Shown piece after piece: positions 33,402 to 46,300 of a stretch of DNA of 64,000 nt. Source of the stretch: Ptychodera flava. Taxonomy: Eukaryota; Hemichordata; Enteropneusta; Ptychoderidae. The stretch is from NCBI RefSeq assembly GCF_041260155.1, contig NC_091941.1, forward strand, positions 38,016,747 to 38,080,746, in the 5' to 3' direction. Position 1 is the first letter of the stretch. Each line of letters opens with the position of its first letter. The notes beneath the pieces were generated by a model. The model saw only the letters and a program-made list of their open reading frames with translations. It was not told the origin of the DNA and ran no database searches. The position numbers were made by a program, and so were the translations under genes.

Positions 33402-33553
33402 CTATGCTGATGGTGGGTAGCCATTATCAGTACAGGTCTTACAACAGAAGCCTGAGTAATACTGATTGGTACACAGGTTGGCTGCCAGAATGAGGTTACA
33501 GTTGGCTAGGTCATTGTCATCTTTGCAGTTTGGATCCACTGGCACTGGGGCTC
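33402..33553 (-). CDS. PAPLN-like: Papilin-like last exon: PLAC domain and stop
   Basis: The exon follows TCACACAG. It encodes a PLAC domain with C-x6-8-C spacing ([20 protein letters not shown]), then [10 protein letters not shown], and ends in TAG at 33404-33402. PLAC domains close papilin, lacunin and several ADAMTS proteins. Confidence 0.85.
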
Positions 33554-36500
33554 CTGTGTGACAGAACAAAACGTAAACACTTCACTTATATGAAGAGGGG
33601 AGGAAACAGCTCATTAGATTTCCATTCAAAGCACCCATTTCTAATCCCTGATTGAAATGTAGAAGATATCTGAATTCAAAATGGACATTGTCCTTTTATA
33701 ACATTTTCAACACTGTCTTTAAATGCCAAAAGTTTACATTTGACCTTGAAAACATCAGCTCAAACCCCTGAGAACCGAATATTTGGTGGTCTTCGGCAGA
33801 TTTTTTAGCTGCTACACTTCAAGGATTTACTTGTGTATTGACTGACACTATTCACAAGGGTCCACTAGACCCTGCAGTAAAAAGACATCTGTCATCTTAA
33901 CTTTGCAACCAATAAGCTATTGCTCCTTGTTTCAGCTCTGGCACTGCACCATGCAGTACCCGTCACCCGTGCTCAAACAAATTTATTCTTCCAAGCTCAG
34001 AGAACAGGTTGTAGGATGTCAGGATCAATGCTTTATCTTTGGAAATAACAAGTCATCGTTGATGACACAGTCCCCGCTTGTCCATTTTATAATCTTTGGT
34101 GTCTAGGTAGCTGTGGTCTAGGTAGCTGTGGAATGACATTGATGCAACGGGTGCATCAGGCCTGTGACTTGATAATAAAGTAATCTGAGGAACGTTCAAT
34201 AAAATTGACCCATCTCTGCCGGTAATGACCATTGAAGGAACTTTTGATTACATCACACATAACGATGCCCTCACTGCCTCTAGTGTCATGATGGCACATA
34301 CTATACACATGGTTTGGTGGAATTTTAGAAATGGTATGGGATCGGGTATGTTGTTGTAATCAGCCATTTCGGATCATATAATGAAACAAATTAATGTGCA
34401 CAAGAATGCAGCCATATCATGTTTAAACAAAATCAGTCCATCGAAGGACAGTGACCTATGTTTATGTTTCAAAGACATAAAAAAAATCACACCAAAATTG
34501 AAATCAAATGGCTGTCTATTGGCCATATGGATCATAGCACAAAATTAGTAGACATGCATATGTATGCCATAGTACTTTATCTTTGTACCAAGTCTCAACA
34601 ACATTGGATAAGGAATATTTGCATATGATTAAGCCTCAAAGACATGAAGAAATCCAAAAATGACCAGCTGGCAGCAATATTGGGGAAAAATGACAATGTG
34701 GCAACCATATTGGAACATGACATGAAGTACATTGACATGTACATGTATGCCTTAGTGCATGATCTTTGTGCCAAGTTTGGACAAAATCAGTGTAATGACC
34801 TTTGAATTAAGCTTCAAAGACATGCAAAATTCCAACAAAATGGCAGTTCTGCAGCCATATTGGCTCCTATCGCAAGGTTAATTGATACATGCATATGTAT
34901 GCCATAGTACTTTGCCTTTGTGCCATGTTTGAACAAAATCGGTAAAAGGATATTTGAGTTATGGTTCAAAGACATGAAAAAATCGCAACAAAATGGCTGC
35001 CTCACGCCCATATTGGATCGTATCGCAATATAATGCAACATGCATATGTAGGCCATAGTGTTATGCCTTTGTGCCAAGTTTGAATGGATTTTCGAGCTAA
35101 TGGTTCAAAGACACGAAAAATCGCAAACAAAATGGCCATCTCACGCCCATTTTGGATCATATTGCAATATAATTTTACATGCAAATGTAGGCCATAGTGT
35201 TATGCCTTTGTGCCAAGTTTGAACAGAATCGGTTCAAGGATGTCTGAGTTATGGTTCAAAGACATGAAAAATCGCAAACAAAATGGCCGCCTCACGCCCA
35301 TATTGGATCGTATCGCAATATAATTCGACATGCATCTGTAGGTCATAGTGCTATGCCTTTGTGCCAAGTTTGAACAAAATTGGTTCAGCAGTGTCTGAGA
35401 AACGGCTCCGGACGGACGGACGGACGCACGTACGGACGCACGCACGCACGGACGGACGGGACCCAATCTATAAGTCCCCGCCGGACTTCGTCCGCGGAGA
35501 CTAAAAATTCACTTGGATATCAAATAGCCAAGTTCTCTGAAGATGCCATTGCTTTTATTCAATTTTGTATGATCCATACATATGTGCAAGATCAAACTTC
35601 TCCCATTGGAATAACAATCACATTGAAGTATGAGACAAATATATCATGAGACTTTGGATGTATGGTTACATCTTCGTGATGTAGACTAAGGTTCCTTGGT
35701 CTTGCAAATAAAAATGTGGGGGCTGTGTAGAAATTTCTGGATAAAACGATTTGGAAAACAGCATAGTTTGAGATGGTTGAGATCATCAGGGAAAGAAACA
35801 CAGTTAAACAGATTTCTCTATGTGACAAGCTGACACCAGATGCAACACATTACTGACTGTTTACTTCAGGTATTCTCTTTACTGCTATTACTGGTACTTG
35901 CTGTCTTGTTGCTGTCTTGATTGTGTTGAATATTGTGGAAAACTCACTAGTAAAGTAATGAGCTGGATATTAAAACAAACAACTGTGTTCATGGTCTACT
36001 CTGTCATACATGTTGCTGATTTGTTTCAAGACCTTATTATGATTTTTTGGGTTTCAACTTTCCTATGAATGGCATCGACCGCCGAGTGGAGTGTACTCTC
36101 CATCACTAACATCCTTCATGATTTAATGAACAACAAACAGGTGAAAAACAGAAAGGTCAATGAAAATGGGAAATTGTTGTAAGATGCATATTTTACCTGT
36201 AAGATAAGCATGAAACTAAAATGTCCAAACATTTCAAAAAGCAGTCTACTATGTGAGGCTGAAAGTATGGGTAGATTAATTATTCATGGTGCACATCCCA
36301 CGCTTTTAGACATACAAAACTGATGTGAAATTGTCAATATTTTAGTTGCATGCTGGGAAAATCACAGAGTTGAACCATTCTTAAATGGATTCACCTTAAA
36401 AATATGCCCAAGAAAAGCTTTTCATAAGTGTAAGTCAGTTCATCCGTATGGTATGAACTATGACAAGTCAACATCGAAGTAGCTATTACAGTACATGTAT

Positions 36501-39500
36501 ATGTATACAAAGGTAATCCAAAGGTCTAGATACCAAAAGTAAAATATTGTATCCCTCAGATGCTCAAAAATTTCACAGTAAAAGCAGCGCATGCTCTGAG
36601 CAAATGGGTTGACCCATTAATTTAAACCTGTTCTCTTTGACAACAAAAAAATGTTACCAATTACATGTTATGGTATGGGGCTAGCAAAAAGACATTTCTA
36701 GAAATTTCTACATTTGACTCATCGATAAAGAAGGGACGCAGCAATGTTATTTTCTGATCAAATAAGAAATATTTCCACCTTAGTAACAAATATTTCAATG
36801 ACCTTGAAAGTCTCACCAAGAGTTATAGTTGACATGCCTGGTGTACATATTTTATACACTGGATCACATTATACACAACAGCAAACTAAAGCTGCAGCAA
36901 ATTACAGATGTATCTGACCAGCTTTGTAAGAGAATTTCACAATAAGCAGGAGCATTTGTATTGTCCTGGTGAATGTTCAAATATCTGTAGAAAGCTGGTA
37001 CAGGCTGTAGGTAACCAGCAGACCATGTAAAAACTCATTAGGTCTTCTGTCACGCTTCATAAATTGCATTCAATTGCTTTTGTTACTACTGACATTGTTC
37101 CTCAGTTCACAGGTGGCTTAAAATATTTTTTAATTTGATAATGCACATTAACCTTTCAAGAAAGCACCCTGTCTCAAAATGTCTCAAAAAGTCTGAATGG
37201 TTCTGTGACGGAAGGTATCAAACCAAAGAAAAGCTTAAGTTTGGTACTTTGGAGTGAATTGTCTTTGCTATTAATAATGAACAAAGTAAGCACATACTGA
37301 CAAAAATTTCTAATTACTTAATGTACTGGTAAAATGGTGACTGCTTTTGTTACCATGACAACCTCTGTTTTGTTGCTGTTTTGCAAATGTTTATGTTACT
37401 GCATACTGCTGTCAAGGTGTAATTTGCTAATGCTATTGTGTTTTTAATAAACAATATAATCTCAAATGAATGAAATGTTTTGAGAAAAAATTGTCAGAGA
37501 TCCATTAATTATAATGAATTACTGCTAATATACGCTACAAATAACAAAACATATGATACTGACTATAATAACTCCTCTTGGGAACAAAATAAAATAACTA
37601 AATAAACTATAAGTGGTATATGAATAGCGCCATCTAGAGGTGAAAGGTCAGTTTGTGAGTGGAATGTATTTTGCAAGTACTAGTATCGATTTTCTTGAGA
37701 ACTTTGAACGGTCATGATAACACACTCATTTGTTAAGTTATCTAAAGAGTAATAAAATCATAAAAGACGACAACAGATGAGAAGGAGATATCCATAAAAA
37801 CTGGATTATTTTTATGAGCCTTTGGAGACTTACCACTGACAACCAGCTCACTCCTGGCACTGACACTGTTTCTACCATTGGCTGCTGTGCATGTGTAGAA
37901 TCCTGAATCGGTCTTTCTAACATCTGTGAAAGAAATGATTGGACAAGCATTACTCTCAATTCAGTTTCATATTTATTAGACAGACAATAGTTTTTCAGCA
38001 GCTCTATGACAGCACGGCTTTCACTGTGTTAACAGCTCCCTGCATGTCAATCTGTTGAGTGCGTCTCACTGAGAGATCATTCTGCAGAATTCCTCTCAAA
38101 AAATTTGAAAAAGGACACAACCACTGTCAAGCAATCATAGCTGTGTACTGAGCAAGAAAAGTTAGGACAGCAGCAGACCTACCTTTGATCTGGAGGTCAC
38201 CGCTATCCAGGAAAACAAATCTATCAAGTAAAGGAAGGGGTACATCATCGACCATCCAACGAATGGAAGGTTTGGGTGATCCTGTAGCTCTACAAGTCAG
38301 TGTTACTGAGTCACCTTCTGATGCTATGATGTCCATTGGTGGTGAAATTATCTCTGCATCAGCTGTAAGGTGATACAGAAAAAAAAATTCTTTTTGGATG
38401 ATGTAACACAGAACACATATACTCAATTTCCATTATTCTTGGCATATTAGATGATTTACAGGGCTAGAAGAAAGGACAAATTCCAGTTGTAAAGTTTAAA
38501 TTGCACTATGGGTAAATACAGATATCTTCATACACATGTGAAATTACTTGTGCTTATTTATAGTGATGTGAAGTGCTGATATTACCTACACGTGCGATTG
38601 TGCAATACCTTAGTCCAAGCTTAGTCAAAGCTTATATGAAGCTTGGCGGCGAAGCTCAGTACAATAGTGAGCGTGCAAACCTTAATTTAAGACTGGTTCG
38701 CCCAAGATTTGTTGAAGCTTATTCTTGCAAACCTTTGTTAAACCTTAGGCAACAAACCTATATAAAAGCTTAAACTTCCAAATCTTGTTCAAAGCTTGGG
38801 CAGTAAACTTTCGAACTTTACGGATAAGCTTCTTATCATCCTCGTTTCTACTGTAGCTTTTGGGTCACTTGACCCAGCATTCGACCTAAAGGGTTATCTT
38901 TTTGCTCAGTTTAGGGAACCCATTTTGCTGCCGAGTCTTGGCAAATTATTGGTTTGAAAGTTATGATCCACATTTAAGTAAAAATATAGATCAGTAAGCG
39001 GGCTTTTGATAAAATAAACACAAACTCATTGACAAAAATAAACACAAACTCATTGACGTATGTTTGCATTGAGACCGACATCGCGACAGGAACACCTCTT
39101 ATCATCACGGTCCAGTACGCCCAGTGCTTTCAATTTCATGTCATCTGCACAGCTGAAGAAGAGTGCGGCTTGATCAACTGCATCATGACGTTTATGAATT
39201 AACCGCTGTATGACAATTTTTTTGTTGACAAGGTTTAATACTGATGTGATGAATTATATCGAGTATAGCCAAAAATGAGCTACAAAACTCCGACTACACT
39301 TCTAAAAATACACGACAGCAAAGAGATGCATACACCACACTTTACGATTTGTAGTGACTCAGAAAGTTTGTGATCCTGTTCCTTGTATAAGTTTTTGACA
39401 CAAATCATATTACTCGTAAAGATACTCCCAAGAAAGACAAAGTTTAATGTTGGTCGTTTAAACAAGTTTAGTCATATTTAAGCAAGCAAGTGACAAAAAT

Positions 39501-42500
39501 ATATGAGCAGACTATGAAAATACCTTTGAAATGATTTATCCATATATTGCAACAAAATGTACACAGTATACAACTTACAAGTTACGAAGCTGTACTCACT
39601 TCAAGTATTCCCTAATCCGCTCACAAATTCCTTTCTAAGATGATAAATTCGGCATATGGGATGTGTAAGGAAGGGCATGGATAATTCTTGAAGATGAACT
39701 GACTGGCACATCCACATTGCATTCATACGTAGAGGCCGTACAGATATCTGTAGATTTTCCTCCGGGAGCGGTGCTCGGTCTATTTTGACCAGATTTTGAT
39801 AGGCCTCGTAACTTTCATGAAGGACTGTGAGTATTTTTTGGAGTTGAAAAATTACTCACTTTACACAGTCCAGCCTATATTTCACATTTAATGCGGTAGT
39901 TCACATAAATATAAACATCCTTCAAATTATGGAAATGTGGATTGACATCTTAATAATTAAATTGTGTAATCTGAGTTTTTACCATAACCACCCAGTGAAG
40001 TGGAATGGCCCAAAAGCGGAATAATATCAACAAGTGAAACGGTTACCATCACTCCTTCGCAACTAACTTTCTACATATGAGTACAGCGCGAATAATGAAT
40101 AAACAAGGGCATATTTCTATCGATTTCGTATCAAGTATCGGAATGTTGCCAGGGAAATGATCATAACCAATGTATGCATGACTGATAAAGGGGTTATTAC
40201 ACATAATGTGTCTGCATTTTGTACACATCGCTTGAATACAACGCAATATTGACCAAACTGCTTGTCTGCGTTTTTCCCGGCCATACGTAAAGCTCCGTTG
40301 TTTGTCCTTAGGTGAAGGTTAAAATGCCAAGTTTCACTGAAGCTTAATCCCAGGTACGCTTGATTTAAGATTTGGCAAAAATGCTGCTCCAAGCTTTGGA
40401 CACAATCCTTATCTCAAGATTTGCAAAAAAGATTGGATTAATCTTTATCGCAACAAGCTTGGCCAAAGAGCATTGGCAAACCTTCACCCAAGCTTAGAGT
40501 ACCGCCAAGCTTGGACTAAGCCCGGGTACTGCACAATCGCGTGTGTAGTTGGAACAAAATATAGGTCAAACAATAGGTATCATTAAGTGTTGGCAGTATT
40601 GGCCCTCATTGTTGTTCTAGACTTAACCAGATATGAACTGGAAATGCTCCAGATCTGTGTTTCAATTAATCTGTTGAGTTGTCTGTAAATCAACACTTTT
40701 CTTTCACATTAACGCTAAGTAAAGCTCATTAAATATGCAAATTACCAATTAGCTGATTTGGAAATAAAAATGTATTAAACAACTATTTTATATTTGTATC
40801 ATTAATATTAATGGAACTTTAATCAATATTGGTCAAGTCCTTCCAGTTAAACTTAATAATTGGGACAATTCAGCAAATTAGTAAATTACTGAACAGGTAA
40901 CATAAAAATACCGTCAAGGACAGTGTGCTCGCATTCGGTTTGAATTGGTCCATTCGAGAAATGTTTAAACCAGGAAAAACAAGAATGACAAAAAGCAAAT
41001 AAGGTCTCCAACTTAGGTACTGGAGGTCATCTTTAGGAACATGAATATCAACTTCTATAGCAATGGGACAAGCAGATCCTAGATACAGAAGCTAATGTCA
41101 ACAACAAAAAATAGACAGAGAAGGCTTGATAAAAAGAAAAGGTGGGAGTGGGCAAAAAAATGTACAAGGGATCTGGTAAAAAAGTAATGCTACCTCATCA
41201 ATCTTCTAGACCCTACCCCCTCCTAACAGGAAATGTATTTACAACCTTGGGAGTTTTTAGTTAATGCCATGAGTGTTATCATTCTAATGTAAACAGCACT
41301 TAAGTTAGATACAGATGGTGAAATGCCTTCCACTGTGGGCGGTGATTACAACATCTGGAATTATCCTGGATCCAAATTTCACATCAGTTCTTGTATGTCT
41401 TACATAGAAAAGTTGCAAAAATTGGTTCGCAGTGAAAAAATTCACCTCAGCTTTGATTTCTGGATCAAATTTTCGAAATTGATACCAAATATGACAAAAT
41501 TATGTTCACAGCCTTCAAAACTGTCTCACAACATATCCTGGGTTGGTGTAGGTCATTTAAGGTCACAAACTGAGAAAATTGCCTAAAATATACAAATTTG
41601 GGGGTTTCCAAACACTTTGAGCAGAAAATTTATCTAATAACATCCCTCGGGACTTTATACCAAATTGCACAGCTATCAAACAAGTAATTTTGAGAACACG
41701 TTTTCTTGACCAAAAATGACAATATTGTCTTAAAAATACAAATTTGTATATTTCAGGACAATTTCCACATATCTAACTATTGTCATCTCTATACGTCTGT
41801 GTACAAAATATAAAAGCTGTCTGTCCAGGGGTTTTTAAAAGAAAATACTATTTAAGATTTTTTGACCAAAAATGACAAAATTGCTCCAAAATAGTAATTT
41901 TCCCAATTTTGTCATCATTTCAATAAATTAGAAGAGTAACACCCTCGGAAAGATCCAACCCAAATTTGAGAGTGATTGGGCTGGTGGTTTCAGAGAAGAA
42001 GAATTTTTACTGAAAATGAGAAAAATCACTGAAAAATTCAGTAAAAATACAAAATTAAGGATATCTTCACAATATTCATAAAACTGTTTAAGGTTCACCT
42101 AAGGTACTTGCTCACAAATTTTCAAAGCAATCAAAACAGCGGTTCTCGAGATATTAATTCTTGACCATTTTCACATTTTGTAAGCTCATTTGCATAATTT
42201 TGGCAATGCAGACTTCATTTACAGAAAATCCCATCTATAGGCCAGGATGCTTCCACACACCAAATACCATGCTGAAATGTGCAGCGGTTTGCGTGTTTTT
42301 TACGTTGACGGACATACTGTACATACGTACCTACATACATACATACATACATACATACATACATACATACATACACACATACATACAGACGCCATCGACT
42401 TCAGCTTATACGATAAACTCACATTGGTATAACCAAATGTGAGCTAAAAATGGTAAATGTCTTTCACTTCTATTATATTGTTGTACTCAGCAAATGTTAT

Positions 42501-43296
42501 CCACATTGGTCGAGTCGTTTCAGTTTTATTACCGATAATGATAAGAGTTCATTAAAAATACAAACTCCTAATTAGCTGACATAAAAATTGCGATATACAT
42601 TCACCTCTACTTTATCATGGTTTCATCAATATATACAATGAGTTTCATCTATTTCAGTCTATAATGGTTTGATGAGCCAAATGGGAAATATTCATTGAAT
42701 ACATAGATCAGTAATTTGCTGACATGAAAGTGCTAAATGACTTTCATTAATGTTATATCATAGTATTTTCAATGTACAGCAAGTTTTGTCAGTTTCAGTC
42801 AATCCAAATATATATCCCTAATTAGGAAAGTTCGTTAAGTATACACAGCAATTTGTTGATGTACAATGCTAAATGACCTTCAGTATTGTTATCTCACAGT
42901 AACTTCAATGTACATAGCATTTCAGTGAAGTTACAAATTTGTGTCAAAAGATTCAATTTACAGACAACTACAATATAATTTGAAACACAGGAGCATTTTT
43001 TATCTTGTTTCTGTAAAAATGCTTGTGCTAGCTTTACTTTAGACGTGAGGATATAGACTGTTTATGCATTGAAAATTGCTATCAGTAGTCTAGGAGATTA
43101 ACTGAAGGTACATCAATCAATCCTACAGGTATATGTTGGATTAATGTTTTGTTCCTGTACTGAATAATGAGACACAATTTCACCAAGTATAATTAGACAA
43201 TGGTATAAATAAATATTTATTAATATGGATCAATGATAGATGGAGGGCAGTTCTTGAACAGACACAACATGATCTAATTTGAATAAGCTGGAATAG

Positions 43297-43334
<38 letters not shown>

Positions 43335-46300
43335 CTTCTTTGGCATCGGGAAAATGACAGAAATATTTAAATCAAATGGCCAGGGCTTTGAACAAGTTTC
43401 TAGACTGACCTTCAACTATGAGTGTGACAGTCTTCTTTTGAACTGTACCAACATTATTGACTCCAGTACAAATATAGTCACCGGCATCACTGCGGGATAC
43501 TGACTGGATTTCTAGGGAATTGTCTCCTGACTGGGAGAATCTTGGAATAGTACCAGGAAGAAGTATATTTCCCTTATGCCACTCAATTGTTGGTTTTGGT
43601 ATTCCAGTAGCATGACACTCAAGGGTGACCGATTTGCCAACAGATGTTGTAACCACAGATTGACCCCCTCTGATCTCAACAGGAACTGTTCAAATGAAAA
43701 TTTCATAAATAAGCGATGTCATGAGAAAGTAAATATAAACTTTACAGTCAACATATCTATATTCCTACAACCGTGGAAATAGAAATTATGTAAATTTAAA
43801 AGTCTTATGATAATATAAATATGACTTAAAATTCAAACGGCAAATAAAAAAGGTAAAACTTGTCCAATCACCCCATCAAACGAACCATGCAAGAAGAGTT
43901 GAATATATGAATATGTAAATGACAGATTTTGAATCGTGGTACTAAGCAAACAATTAAATTCTCTCTTGCCACGCTTTAATTCCCTAATTTCTGTAACATC
44001 TAAGTTTCTAGACTGGAATGCTGTGTGAAGTCTGGCAAAGTAGTAGTGCTGTCATGCTGTCTGATTGTTGTTTCTTTGTAAAGGTCTTGCCACCATTGTG
44101 AAAATAACAGGTGAGTTCTTAAGTCTTGTTTCAATAATTCTGTAGCAATAGTTCTTCATTAGCATATAAATTTGGAATACGATATGCACAGGTTTCTTGT
44201 ATCATGTGATGAAGATAAAAGCGATGCTGGTGTGAAAGGAATGGACATAAAAACCCCAGATTACGTAGCTGCTTGAAACTGCATTACTTGTTTTGTTTAA
44301 AATCAATACACATGAATCTCAAAAAGTCGCTGTCTCCAAAGATTTTTGTTGTTGTCAGATTTGCTATGAGGGATCTACCATGGTAAACACAGTAGAATTA
44401 AAACACCTGTGGGTGTTACAAACCTACGTCAACAGATTGTAAATAAGGTGTGAATAATAGGTTGCCCTAGGTGATCAGGAATTCATAGAATCTAGTCACC
44501 TTCACTGAAAATATGTGCAACGTTGATACAATTTGATCACTGTCTGGCTAAAAAACTAATATGAATAAAACACATTCTCTAAAAGTTTTGTAAGAACTTA
44601 CCAAGAACAGTGACAAATACTCTGTAGACTGCAGGCTGTCCAAGACCATTGAATGCTGTACAAGCATAGACTCCAGCATCCTGGGAACTGATGTCATATA
44701 TGGTCAACACTCCATCACTGCTTTCAACAAAATGCTCCTTGCCAAGTTGATCGATAGTCCTGGCGCCCATTCTCCAGGTTACTCTGGGTTCAGGCACACC
44801 TGAGGCTGCACAGCTCAAACGGATAGTGTTACCAGAATCTACTGTGATATCAGAAGGCCCTGGAATGATAGACGCTGGGCTGGCATCTGCGAAAATAAGG
44901 GAAAATAGCACAACACTGAAAAAATCAAAGTGAGACTTGAGTGGACACCGTGGGTCATTGGCTCGCTCAAAATTAGATATGCACATAATTAATGAGGTAC
45001 AATATGTGGCGTCATAAGGTGTCCCATCATACCAAATATGAAGGGTGTAGCACTTGTGGTTACTGAGTTTTGGACAAATATGTATATTTGAGGTCAAAGG
45101 TCACCAAGGTCACTTGACATTTTGTCGAAAAAATAGTATTGCTAAGTTATCCCTATATACCAAAAATCAGACCTCTAGCTCTATTGGCTCGCTCGAAATT
45201 AGATATGTGCATAATTAATGAGGTAAAATATGTGGCGTCATAAGATGTCCCTTCATACCAAATATGAAGGGTGTAGCACTTGTGGTTAGTGAGTTATGGA
45301 CAAATATGTATATTTGAGGTCAAAGGTCACTGAGGTCACATGACATTATGTCAAAAAAATTGTATTGCTAAGTTATCCCTATATACCAAAAATCAGACCT
45401 CTAGCTCTATTGGCTCGCTCGAAATTAGATATGTGCATAATTAATGAGGTAAAATATGTGGCGTCATAAGATGTCCCTTCATACCAAATATGAAGGGTGT
45501 AGCACTTGTGGTTAGTGAGTTATGGACAAATATGTATATTTGAGGTCAAAGGTCACTGAGGTCACATGACATTTTGTCAAAAAAATTGTATTGCTAAGTT
45601 ATCCCTATATACCAAAAATCAGACCTCTAGCTCTATTGGCTCGCTCAAAATTAGATATGCACATAATTAATGAGGTACAATATGTGGCGTCATAAGGTGT
45701 CCCATCATACCAAATATGAAGAGCATAGCACTTGTGGTTACTGAGTTATGGACAAATATGTATATTTTAGGTCAAAGGTAATTAAGGTCACGTGACATTT
45801 TGTCAGATATTGGCTCGCTCAAAATTAGATATGCACATAATTAATGAGGAACAATATGTGGCGTCATAAGGTGTCCAATCATACCAAATATGAAGGGTGT
45901 AGCATTAGTGTTTACTGAGTTACGGACAAATATGTATATTTGAGGTCAAAGGTCACCAAGGTCACATGACATTTTGTCAAAAAAATTGTATTGCTAAGTT
46001 ATCCATATATACCAAAAATCTGACCTCTAGCTCTATTGGCTTGCTCAAAATTAGATATGCACATAATTAATGAGGTACAATATGTGGAGGCATAGGGTGT
46101 CCCATCATATCATATATGAAAGGTTTAGCACTTGTGGTTACTGAGTTATGGACAAATATGTATATTCGAGGTCAAAGGTCACCAAGGTCACGTGACATTT
46201 TGTCAAAGCGTCTGAGATATCTGCGTGAACGGATGGACTCACATGGATGGACTAACGGACTGACATGACCCAATCTATGAGCCCCCTGGACTTTATTTGT

